This document shows, in pieces, positions 31,044 through 38,819 of a DNA stretch of 64,000 nucleotides. This DNA is from Pseudomonas fragi (GTDB lineage: Bacteria; Pseudomonadota; Gammaproteobacteria; Pseudomonadales; Pseudomonadaceae). The notes beneath the pieces are model-generated. The model was not told where the DNA came from, did no database searches, and was given only the letters and a program-made list of their open reading frames with translations. The stretch spans positions 2,597,001 through 2,661,000 of the forward strand of contig NZ_LT629783.1 of the NCBI RefSeq assembly GCF_900105835.1, in the 5' to 3' direction. Position 1 is the stretch's first letter. Each line of letters starts with the position of its first letter. A program made the position numbers and the translations under genes.

Positions 31044-32133
31044 CGAAACCGCCGAACAACCCGCCCCCCTGCGCAGCGGCCTGACCACCGGCAGCTGCGC
31101 CACCGCCACCAGCCTGGCGGCTGCGCGCCTGCTGCTGGGCGGCGTGTTTAACGACGCAGTGCAAATCACCTTGCCCAAGGGCAAGCAGGTGCAGATGCGC
31201 CTGGAGTTCTGCCGCCTGTGGCAAGACGGTGCCGAAGCGGGCACGATCAAGGACGCCGGCGACGACCCCGACGTGACCCACGGTGCGCTCCTCTACTCAC
31301 GGGTACGCCTGCGGGCCGAGCCGGGCATTTGCTTTGTCGCCGGGCAAGGCGTCGGCACCGTGACCCGCCCGGGGCTGGTGCTGAACGTGGGCGAACCGGC
31401 AATCAACCCGGTGCCGCGCAAGATGATCACTGACCACTTGCAGCAACTGGCAACCGAACTGGGTTACGGCGGCGGCTTTGAAGTGACCGTCAATGTGCAG
31501 GACGGCGAAGCCCTGGCCCTGAAAACCATGAACCCGCGCCTGGGGATTCTCGGCGGGCTGTCTATCCTGGGCACCAGCGGCATCGTGCGGCCGTTCTCCT
31601 GCGCGGCCTATATCGCCTCGATTCACCAGGGCATCGACGTGGCCAAGACCAACGGCTACCTGCACATCGCCGCCTGCACCGGCAACGCCAGCGAAGACAC
31701 CATGCGCCGGGTCTACAACCTGCCGGAAATCGCCCTGATCGAAATGGGCGACTTTGTCGGCGCAGTGCTCAAGCACCTGCGCAAAGTGCCTGTGGATAAA
31801 TTGAGCATTTGTGGCGGCTTCGGCAAGATCAGCAAACTGGCCGCAGGCCATATGGACTTGCACAGTCGCCACTCCAGCATCGACCTGCCGCAACTGGCTG
31901 AGTGGGCCGCCGCCATCGGTGCCGACAGCCAGTTGCAGGAAGCCATCCGCCAGGCCAACACCAGCCAGCAGGCGCTGGCGATGGCCAGTGCGGCGGGTGT
32001 CGCGCTGGGCGATGCGGTGTGCCAGCACGCGCTGGACTTTGCCCGCAGCGTGGTGCCCGCCCAGGTCCAGGTTGAAGTGTTTGCCATCGACCGCCAGGGC
32101 GGGATTGTCGGCCACGCCGGAGCCTTTGCATGA
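31036..32133 (+). CDS. cbiD: Cobalt-precorrin-5B C1-methyltransferase CbiD
   Basis: C1 methylation of the corrin ring. The 365-residue protein has [22 protein letters not shown] near the N-terminus, the hallmark of CbiD, then [43 protein letters not shown], and [18 protein letters not shown]. CbiD belongs to the anaerobic pathway of Salmonella, but pseudomonads commonly carry it with the aerobic set, where it presumably replaces CobF. It overlaps cobL by 8 bases and cobK by ATGA. Confidence 0.94.
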   Translation: MRDETAEQPAPLRSGLTTGSCATATSLAAARLLLGGVFNDAVQITLPKGKQVQMRLEFCRLWQDGAEAGTIKDAGDDPDVTHGALLYSRVRLRAEPGICFVAGQGVGTVTRPGLVLNVGEPAINPVPRKMITDHLQQLATELGYGGGFEVTVNVQDGEALALKTMNPRLGILGGLSILGTSGIVRPFSCAAYIASIHQGIDVAKTNGYLHIAACTGNASEDTMRRVYNLPEIALIEMGDFVGAVLKHLRKVPVDKLSICGGFGKISKLAAGHMDLHSRHSSIDLPQLAEWAAAIGADSQLQEAIRQANTSQQALAMASAAGVALGDAVCQHALDFARSVVPAQVQVEVFAIDRQGGIVGHAGAFA

Positions 32134-32858
32134 AGCGTATCTTGTTATTGGGCGGAGTCACCGAAGCGCTGGCCATCGCCCGCACCCTGGGCCCGCAGCA
32201 TGTCTACAGCCTGGCCGGAGTTGGCCGGGTGCCGACGGACCTGACCTGCGAGGTACGGGTGGGCGGTTATGGCGGTGCTGAAGGTCTGGCTCGATACATT
32301 CGCGACGAGGGTATCGATTTGCTGCTGGACGCCACCCACCCCTACGCTGCGCAAATCAGCCAGAACGCTGCCCTCGCCGCGGTCGCCAGCAATATTCCGT
32401 GCTGGGCCCTGCGCCGCCCCGCGTGGGTTGCGCAACCGGATGATGACTGGCGCGAAGTGGCAGATTGGAGCGAACTGGTCGAAGCGCTCGCCCCCTTCCA
32501 GCGCCCCTTGTTCACCCTGGGCCGTGAGCCGCTGGAGCACCTGCACGAAATCCCGCCTGAGCAGTTCTGGACCCTGCGCGCCCTCGACGCTTACCCCGGC
32601 ACTGCACGCTGCGACGTGATCGGCGCACGCGGGCCGTTCCTCATTGATGACGAACGCAAGTTGTTTGCACAACGGCGCATCGACGTATTGATCAGCAAAA
32701 ACAGCGGCAGCAGCGCCACCGAACCCAAGCTGCAAGTCGCCCGCGAGCGCGGGGTGCCGGTGTTGATCCTCAAGCGGCCGACGCTGGCGCAGGTGGATAG
32801 GGAGTTCCGGACGGTCGAGGATGTGCTGGAAGGGTTGGCACAGGAAAGTTATTTGTGA
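32130..32858 (+). CDS. cobK: Precorrin-6A reductase
   Basis: NADPH-dependent reduction of precorrin-6A to dihydro-precorrin-6. The 242-residue protein shows [53 protein letters not shown] and [20 protein letters not shown], all standard CobK features. It overlaps cbiD by four bases (ATGA) and closes the cobL-cbiD-cobK operon. Confidence 0.95.
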   Translation: MKRILLLGGVTEALAIARTLGPQHVYSLAGVGRVPTDLTCEVRVGGYGGAEGLARYIRDEGIDLLLDATHPYAAQISQNAALAAVASNIPCWALRRPAWVAQPDDDWREVADWSELVEALAPFQRPLFTLGREPLEHLHEIPPEQFWTLRALDAYPGTARCDVIGARGPFLIDDERKLFAQRRIDVLISKNSGSSATEPKLQVARERGVPVLILKRPTLAQVDREFRTVEDVLEGLAQESYL

Positions 32859-32880
32859 ATGTGTAAAAGCTGGCGATGAT

Positions 32881-32896
32881 GTATCCTTAAGAATAC
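32881..32896. promoter_or_regulatory. Palindromic operator candidate of the toxin-antitoxin operon
   Basis: GTATCCTTAAGAATAC is a 16-base inverted repeat with one mismatched pair, ending 11 bases before the toxin start. TA operons of this type are normally repressed by the antitoxin binding such a palindrome. Confidence 0.55.
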
Positions 32897-32907
32897 GATC
32901 ATGCTCC

Positions 32908-33210
32908 ATGATCACTTTCGAACAAACACGCGAATTCGCCAAATGGTTGAGCGCGCTTAAAGACAAAACCGGCCAGGCCCGCATTCTTGCTCGCCTGAAA
33001 GCGGCCGGTTTGGGTCACTTCGCCGACTGCGAGTGCGTCGGTGGAGGTGTTTACGAAATGCGGATTCACTGCGGGCCCGGATACCGGGTCTATTACACCC
33101 GCAAAGGCGAAGTGTTCTACCTGCTGCTTGTTGGCGGCGACAAAACCACCCAGACACGAGATATAAAACGCGCAAAACAAATGGCACACACACTGGGTAA
33201 TGAGGACTGA
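32908..33210 (+). CDS. RelE/HigB-type toxin of a type II toxin-antitoxin system
   Basis: A 100-residue basic protein of the phage-derived killer-protein group of the RelE/ParE superfamily, predicted to be a ribosome-dependent mRNA interferase. It has the N-terminal FEQTREFAKWLSALKD helix, the core motif GVYEMRIHCGPGYRVYYTRKG, and LLLVGGDKTTQTRDIKRAK, which carries the basic C-terminal helix. The ATG at 32908 gives the family length; the frame is open upstream into cobK. The toxin gene comes first, as in higBA. The antitoxin starts 3 bases after its stop. Confidence 0.9.
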   Translation: MITFEQTREFAKWLSALKDKTGQARILARLKAAGLGHFADCECVGGGVYEMRIHCGPGYRVYYTRKGEVFYLLLVGGDKTTQTRDIKRAKQMAHTLGNED

Positions 33211-33213
33211 CGC

Positions 33214-33504
33214 ATGACCGAGCAACTTACCCGTTTCGATACCGTTGACTACCTGAAGTCCCCGGAGGACATGGCGGCTTACCTGGACGCCTGTTTCGAA
33301 GAGGACCCCGGCGACGGCAGTCTGATCCGAGCGGCGCTCAACGATATCGCCCGCGCCCAAGGCATGACTCAAATCGCCCGCGATGCCGGGCTGGGCCGTG
33401 AAAGCCTGTACAAGGCCCTGGGCAGCAAGGGCAACCCCGAGTTCGCGACTATCATCAAAGTGATGAAGGCGCTGGGGCTCAAGCTGCATGCCACAGCAGC
33501 CTGA
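33214..33504 (+). CDS. HigA-like helix-turn-helix antitoxin
   Basis: A 96-residue antidote protein. N-terminal FDTVDYLKSPEDMAAYLDAC is the family signature. A helix-turn-helix follows (MTQIARDAGLGRESLYKAL, then GNPEFATIIKVMKALGLKL). It should neutralise the toxin and bind the upstream palindrome. SD GAGGA precedes the ATG. Confidence 0.9.
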   Translation: MTEQLTRFDTVDYLKSPEDMAAYLDACFEEDPGDGSLIRAALNDIARAQGMTQIARDAGLGRESLYKALGSKGNPEFATIIKVMKALGLKLHATAA

Positions 33505-33613
33505 AATTTGCGCGGACTGGCCGATCGCGACACTTCGCCACACCCGCACTTTTTACTTACGCCGAGCATTCAGGCTAAATAGCCCCTTGATCGCTCCACT
33601 CACGGAATTCGTC

Positions 33614-34012
33614 ATGTCCCGACAACGGTTTGCATTTGCCTGGATCGCCTGCTTTGCAGTGCTGTTCAACATGCTCGCCATGCCGATGGCCGGGGCGACC
33701 CAATCCGTTGAGCGAGGGCCCACCGAGCAATTCATGTGGAGCAGCTTCTGTTCCTCTACCGGCACCAAGATGGTCGCCGTATCGCTGGGCAAGTTCGAGC
33801 CCGCCGACAGCCAGCCTGACGATCACTCCACCATGCAGCATTGCTGGTGCTGCTCGGGCGCCGCGCCGGTGGTGGCGCTGCCCGCGCATATTCCCAAGCT
33901 ATACTTTGCCGCCATCGAGCGGGGCCACAGCCTGGTCCCCGATCATCTCAAACGCCCCACACCGCGCCAGCAATGGCCCAGCCTCAACCCCCGCGCATCG
34001 CCCCTGGTCTGA
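33614..34012 (+). CDS. DUF2946 family protein, copper-associated
   Basis: A 132-residue protein with an N-terminal signal or membrane segment (FAWIACFAVLFNMLAMPMAGA) and a CWCC motif plus other Cys, His and Met residues (SSFCSSTG, STMQHCWCCSG). The family is found with copper and TonB genes; the biochemical role is unknown to me. The ATG at 33614 gives a proper hydrophobic N-terminus. It begins a same-strand cluster with a PCuAC chaperone and an OprC-like receptor, which suggests a role in periplasmic copper handling. Confidence 0.75.
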   Translation: MSRQRFAFAWIACFAVLFNMLAMPMAGATQSVERGPTEQFMWSSFCSSTGTKMVAVSLGKFEPADSQPDDHSTMQHCWCCSGAAPVVALPAHIPKLYFAAIERGHSLVPDHLKRPTPRQQWPSLNPRASPLV

Positions 34013-34060
34013 TTCTTCCTCGCAACCCCTTTGCGTTTTGAATCGTTCCGGAGAATTGCC

Positions 34061-34555
34061 ATGTTGAACCTTTCCCTGTTCAAGCACGTCGTGATTGCGG
34101 CGGCTGTGTTGCTGCCTGCCTGTTTTGCCAACGCCCACGAATACAAAAGCGGCGACCTCGAAATCGCCCACCCGTGGTCCCAGGAACTGCCGCCCAACGC
34201 GCCCACCGTGGCCGCGTATTTCATCATTCACAACACCGGCAACACGGCCGATCGCCTGGTCAGTGTCGACACGCCGATTGCCGATAAGGCCGAACTGCAC
34301 CAGCACATCATGGAAGGCGACTTGATGAAGATGCTGCCCGTGGCCAGCGTCGAAGTGCCGCCTGGTGGTACCGTCACCTTTGCGCCCATGGCGTACCACG
34401 TGATGATGTTCGGCCTCAAGGACCGCAGCCTGCTGCAGGACGGCAAGCACTTCCCGCTGACCCTGCATTTTGAAAAAGCCGGCGCCGTGCCGGTTGAGGT
34501 CAATGTGCAGAAGCAGGCACCTGAAGACAGCATGGAACACATGCACGCCCACTAA
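34061..34555 (+). CDS. PCuAC-type periplasmic copper chaperone
   Basis: A 164-residue secreted protein with signal peptide MLNLSLFKHVVIAAAVLLPA and the DUF461/PCuAC fold, which binds Cu(I) through His and Met residues and delivers it to cytochrome oxidase or other sites. Visible ligand-like residues are ELHQHIMEGDLMKM and the later HVM in YHVMMFGL. The C-terminus is His/Met-rich (MEHMHAH). SD CCGGAG precedes the ATG. It is flanked by two DUF2946 genes. Confidence 0.9.
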   Translation: MLNLSLFKHVVIAAAVLLPACFANAHEYKSGDLEIAHPWSQELPPNAPTVAAYFIIHNTGNTADRLVSVDTPIADKAELHQHIMEGDLMKMLPVASVEVPPGGTVTFAPMAYHVMMFGLKDRSLLQDGKHFPLTLHFEKAGAVPVEVNVQKQAPEDSMEHMHAH

Positions 34556-34603
34556 CGGCCAAGGTTGCTGACCCCCGTGCGCGCACCACGCGCCAGGCAC
34601 TCC

Positions 34604-34975
34604 ATGTCGCATATTCGCGGCAGTTGGCTGAGCCTGTTTGCCATGTTGATGATCTTTATCGGCCCGCTGATTTCCCAGGCGATGCCGATGGACCATCACG
34701 CCTCCATGCCAATGCCCATGTCGATGGAGATGGGCATGGACATGCCGGCGCACGCGGATCATGAACACCCCGCCAGCGACCATCATGCCATCTGGGAAAA
34801 GTGCGGCTACTGCACCCTGCTGTTCAGTTGCCCGGCGCTGCCCGGCACCCCGAACCTGACCCTTTACGGCGCGCCTAAACTCAACAGTTACCTGGCCGCC
34901 AACCCCCGCCTGGGCCACGCCCGGCAACCGGTCTTCCCCGGCGCACGCTCCCGCGCGCCTCCCACATTCCTTTAA
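34604..34975 (+). CDS. Second DUF2946 family protein, His/Met-rich
   Basis: A 123-residue protein with a membrane or signal segment (LSLFAMLMIFIGPLISQA), followed by a strongly His/Met-rich stretch (MDHHASMPMPMSMEMGMD and HADHEHPASDHH), then WEKCGYCTLLFSCP. The composition suggests Cu binding. It belongs to the same family as the gene two places upstream but is not a close copy. Confidence 0.78.
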   Translation: MSHIRGSWLSLFAMLMIFIGPLISQAMPMDHHASMPMPMSMEMGMDMPAHADHEHPASDHHAIWEKCGYCTLLFSCPALPGTPNLTLYGAPKLNSYLAANPRLGHARQPVFPGARSRAPPTFL

Positions 34976-35073
34976 GCACCGACACAACACATCACCTGGC
35001 CGACCTGCAAGCGCTGCTTTAGACAGCCGCAGGTGCGTGGCCGCGTTGTATTCGCCTGACTATTGGAATGTCT

Positions 35074-37131
35074 ATGTCCCGCTTTACTGCTGCCTCCCGT
35101 TTGCCTTTTGCCCTCAGCACCCTGTGCTGCGCCGTCCTGGCGTCCACCGCCGTGGCCGACGAACATGCCGCGCACAGCAATGAACTGAGCCCGCTGGTGA
35201 TCACCGCCATCGCCCCCAGCTCACCGCTGACCATCGTCACCAACCCCAAGGACCCACGCCAGCCCGTGCCTGCCAGTGACGGCGGCGACTACCTCAAGAC
35301 CATCCCCGGCTTCGCTCTGATCCGCAACGGCGGCACCAATGGCGACCCGGTGTTGCGTGGCATGTTCGGCTCGCGCCTGAATATCCTCACCAACGGCGGC
35401 GAAATGCTCGGTGCCTGTCCCGGGCGCATGGATGCCCCCACCTCGTATATCTCGCCGGAAACCTACGACAAGCTCACCGTGATCAAAGGCCCACAAACCG
35501 TGCTCTGGGGCCCGGGCGCCTCGGCGGGCACCATCCTCTTCGAGCGCGAACCCGAGCACTTCGGCGAACTGGGCACCCGGGTCAATGCCAGCTTGCTGGC
35601 GGGCTCCAACGGCCGTTTCGACAAAACCATCGACGCCGCCGCCGGTGGCCCGCTGGGCTATGTGCGGGTTATCGGCAACACCGCCCATGCCGATGACTAC
35701 AAGGACGGCAACGGCGACACCGTGCCCTCGCGCTACGACAAATGGAATGGCGACATCGCCCTGGGCTGGACCCCGGATGCCGACACCCTGCTGGAACTCA
35801 CCGCCGGCAAGGGCGACGGCGAAGCACGCTCGGCCGGGCGTGGCATGGACGGCAGCCAGTACCAGCGCGAAAGCCTGGGCCTGCGCTTTGAAAAGTCGAA
35901 TATCGGCGACGTTCTCGACAAAATCGAAGCCCAGGTCTACTACAACTACGCCGACCATGTAATGGACAACTACACCCTGCGTACCCCGTCGGGCACCGGC
36001 ATGATGGCCGGGCCGATGGCGTCCAATGTCGACCGCCGCACCCTCGGCGCACGGATCAAGGCCACCTGGCGCTGGGCCGACTACCAGTTGATCAGCGGCA
36101 TTGATGCCCAGACCAATGAGCACCGCAAACGCTCGGGCATGGGCATCGATACCTATAAGGATCAAAACTGGAGCAAGGACGCCGATTTCCACAACTACGG
36201 AGCCTTTGGCGAGTTGACCTGGTACGCCGCCGAGCGTGACCGGCTGATTACCGGCGCCCGCCTGGACCGCGCATCCGCCAAGGATTACCGCGCCCGACTT
36301 GGCTCGGGGATGATGAGCAAGCCCAACCCGACCCTGGACAAGACCCGTGCCGATACCCTGCCCAGCGGTTTCGTGCGCTACGAGCATGACCTGAACGACA
36401 GCCCGACCACGGTGTACGCAGGCCTGGGCCACAGCCAGCGTTTCCCGGATTACTGGGAGCTGTTTTCGCCGAGTTCCGGCCCGGCCGGTTCGGTGAATGC
36501 GTTCAATGCCATCAAACCGGAGAAAACCACCCAGCTGGACGCGGGCCTGCAGTACAAAACCGACACTCTGGAGGCCTGGGCCTCGTTGTACGCCGGTGAG
36601 ATCCGCGACTACATCCTCTTCGATTACGCCAAAGGTTCCTCACAAGCGCAAAACATCAACGCCCGGGTCATGGGCGGCGAGCTGGGCGCGGCGTACCAGT
36701 TGACCTCCAACTGGAAAGCCGATGCCACCCTGGCTTACGCCTGGGGCAAGAACACCAGCGACGGTAAAGCCTTGCCGCAAATGCCACCACTGGACACCCG
36801 CCTGGGCCTGACCTACAGCCAAGACGACTGGAGTGCCGGTGCCCTGTGGCGCATCGTGGCGCGCCAGGACCGCATCGACCGCAACGCGGGCAACGTGGTG
36901 GGCAAGGACTTCGACAAAAGTGCCGGCTTTGGCGTGTTCTCGTTGAACGGTGCGTACCGCATCAACAAAAACCTCAAGGTCAGCGCCGGGGTCGACAACC
37001 TGCTGGACAAAAACTACAGCGAGCATCTGAACATGGCGGGCAACGCCGGTTACGGCTACCCGGCCAACGACCCGCGCGCCATCAATGAACCGGGTCGCAC
37101 GCTGTGGACCAAGGTGGATGTGAGTTTCTGA
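35074..37131 (+). CDS. oprC: TonB-dependent copper receptor, OprC-like
   Basis: Outer-membrane active copper importer of about 685 residues: signal peptide, plug domain (GGTNGDPVLRGMFGSRLN, IKGPQTVLWGPGASAGTI) and a 22-strand barrel ending in F. The two copper-binding motifs known from the P. aeruginosa OprC structure are both present: CxxxM (C115, M119, in GACPGRMDAP) and HxM (H295, M297, in DHVMDN). Their 180-residue spacing equals that recalled for OprC (C143, H323). The ATG at 35074 has GGAA at good distance; the ATG at 35068 abuts the GGA and is less likely. It follows the DUF2946-PCuAC-DUF2946 genes. Confidence 0.92.
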   Translation: MSRFTAASRLPFALSTLCCAVLASTAVADEHAAHSNELSPLVITAIAPSSPLTIVTNPKDPRQPVPASDGGDYLKTIPGFALIRNGGTNGDPVLRGMFGSRLNILTNGGEMLGACPGRMDAPTSYISPETYDKLTVIKGPQTVLWGPGASAGTILFEREPEHFGELGTRVNASLLAGSNGRFDKTIDAAAGGPLGYVRVIGNTAHADDYKDGNGDTVPSRYDKWNGDIALGWTPDADTLLELTAGKGDGEARSAGRGMDGSQYQRESLGLRFEKSNIGDVLDKIEAQVYYNYADHVMDNYTLRTPSGTGMMAGPMASNVDRRTLGARIKATWRWADYQLISGIDAQTNEHRKRSGMGIDTYKDQNWSKDADFHNYGAFGELTWYAAERDRLITGARLDRASAKDYRARLGSGMMSKPNPTLDKTRADTLPSGFVRYEHDLNDSPTTVYAGLGHSQRFPDYWELFSPSSGPAGSVNAFNAIKPEKTTQLDAGLQYKTDTLEAWASLYAGEIRDYILFDYAKGSSQAQNINARVMGGELGAAYQLTSNWKADATLAYAWGKNTSDGKALPQMPPLDTRLGLTYSQDDWSAGALWRIVARQDRIDRNAGNVVGKDFDKSAGFGVFSLNGAYRINKNLKVSAGVDNLLDKNYSEHLNMAGNAGYGYPANDPRAINEPGRTLWTKVDVSF

Positions 37132-37146
37132 CACCAGTCGCCCCCT

Positions 37147-37231
37147 GTGGGAGCGGGCTTGCTCGCGATTGCATCAGCGCGCTCGACCAGACAGACCGCG
37201 CTGCCTGCATCGCGAGCAAGCCCGCTCCCAC
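37147..37231. repeat. REP pair (REPIN), 85 bp
   Basis: Left arm GTGGGAGCGGGCTTGCTCGC, right arm its reverse complement, between oprC and the PepSY gene. Confidence 0.92.
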
Positions 37232-37277
37232 TCAAAACAACAAACACTAAACCTTGCTACCTTGCGGAGCCGCTCAC

Positions 37278-38654
37278 ATGAGCCGACCAACACCGTCTTT
37301 CTACAACCTGGCCTGGCGCTGGCATTTCTACGCCGGGCTGTTTGTCGCCCCGTTCATGATCCTGCTGGCCCTGACCGGGATCATCTACCTGTTCAAGCCC
37401 CAGCTCGACCCCCTGCTCTACGACCACCTGCTCACCGTCACCCCGACCCATCACGGCCTCAGCGCCGACGAGCAACTGAGCCGCGTGCAGACCGCTTACC
37501 CCCAGGGCCATATCAGCCAGTACCTGCCGCCGATCAACCGCGAACGCAGCGGCCAGTTCGTACTCAGCAGCGCCGGGCGCGAGCTCAATGTGTTTATCAA
37601 CCCCTACACCGGCCAGATACTGGGCGAGCAGGATGCCAAGCTCAACCTGCAAGCCGTGGCCCGTGCCCTGCACGGCGAGCTGATGATCGGCACCCTCGGT
37701 GACCGGCTGGTGGAACTGGCCGCCGGCTGGGGCGTGGTGCTGGTGGTGTCCGGCCTGTTCCTGTGGTGGCCGCGCGGGCAGTCGGCGGCCGGTATCTTAT
37801 GGCCGCGCCTGAACCGGCGCGGGCGCGTGCTGTGGCGTGACCTTCACGTTGTCACCGGGTTCTGGGGCGCGGCCTTGCTGCTGTTTATGCTGATCAGCGG
37901 CATGACCTGGACCGGTTTTTGGGGCAAGCAATACGCCGACCTGTGGAACCGCTTCCCGGTGGCCATGTGGAACGACGTGCCCAAGTCCGATATCGAGGCC
38001 CGCAGCCTCAACAACGCCACCCGCCAGACCGTACCCTGGGCAATGGAAAACACACCGATGCCGGTCTCCGGCGCCCACGCCGAACATATGGCCCACGCCG
38101 CCCACAGTTCAGGCCCCGCAGCCCCCGGCATCACCCTGCAAGCCGTGGTCGACACCGCCACCGCGCGCCAGGTCGAACCCGGCTACAGCATCACCCTGCC
38201 GACCACCGCCAGCGGCGTGTTTACCATAGCCGTGTTCGCCGACGACCCGCGCAATGACGCCACCCTGCATGTCGATCAATACACCGGCACGGTGCTGGCC
38301 GACGTGCGCTGGCAGCATTACGGCAACGTCGCCCGCGCCACTGAAATGGGCGTGATGCTGCACGAAGGCAAACTGTTCGGCCCACTCAACCAGATCGTGA
38401 TGCTGCTGGTGTGCCTGATGATCCTGCTCAGTTCCGTAAGCGGCCTGGTGATCTGGTGGAAGCGTCGCCCGCAAGGTGGTTTGGGGGTACCGCCGCTGCG
38501 TCACGACCTGCCGACCTGGAAAACCGGCGTTGCCATCATGCTCGCCCTGGCCATCGCGTTCCCGCTGGTGGGCGCCTCGTTGATCGCCGTGTGGGGGCTC
38601 GACCGGTTACTGCTGATGATCCGCAAACTGCGGCCACATGAGCGCCTCTCATGA
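37278..38654 (+). CDS. PepSY-associated membrane protein
   Basis: A 458-residue inner-membrane protein with four or five helices: one near the N-terminus (FYAGLFVAPFMILLALTGIIYLF family signature), others at about 155-170, 200-215 and 375-395, and one at the C-terminus. Two PepSY-like soluble regions lie between them. A His/Met segment (SGAHAEHMAHAAHSSG) suggests metal contact. Relatives are often annotated as iron-uptake or sulfite-reductase-like and sit next to TonB receptors; here it follows oprC, so a role in copper uptake or reduction is an inference. SD GGAG precedes the ATG. Confidence 0.85.
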   Translation: MSRPTPSFYNLAWRWHFYAGLFVAPFMILLALTGIIYLFKPQLDPLLYDHLLTVTPTHHGLSADEQLSRVQTAYPQGHISQYLPPINRERSGQFVLSSAGRELNVFINPYTGQILGEQDAKLNLQAVARALHGELMIGTLGDRLVELAAGWGVVLVVSGLFLWWPRGQSAAGILWPRLNRRGRVLWRDLHVVTGFWGAALLLFMLISGMTWTGFWGKQYADLWNRFPVAMWNDVPKSDIEARSLNNATRQTVPWAMENTPMPVSGAHAEHMAHAAHSSGPAAPGITLQAVVDTATARQVEPGYSITLPTTASGVFTIAVFADDPRNDATLHVDQYTGTVLADVRWQHYGNVARATEMGVMLHEGKLFGPLNQIVMLLVCLMILLSSVSGLVIWWKRRPQGGLGVPPLRHDLPTWKTGVAIMLALAIAFPLVGASLIAVWGLDRLLLMIRKLRPHERLS

Positions 38655-38727
38655 TCAGCATTAGGCATCCGAGAGGCGCATTCTAGAGCCTTGGCTATAA
38701 TGGCACGCCAGTAACACGCCCGAAATT

Positions 38728-38746
38728 AATGTTACTGTATAACAAA
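38728..38746. promoter_or_regulatory. Candidate Zur box upstream of the TonB receptor operon
   Basis: AATGTTACTGTATAACAAA agrees well with the gamma-proteobacterial Zur consensus AATGTTATANTATAACATT. It lies 74 bases before the TonB receptor start, in the only intergenic gap of this locus. The PAO1 counterpart PA2911-PA2914 is, as I recall, zinc-starvation induced. Confidence 0.6.
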
Positions 38747-38819
38747 ACAAGTTAAGCTCCATCACCCGCCGCCAGGAGGCAGCGGGGACACCCTCTGAAA
38801 TAAGCGACTCACTGCCCCG

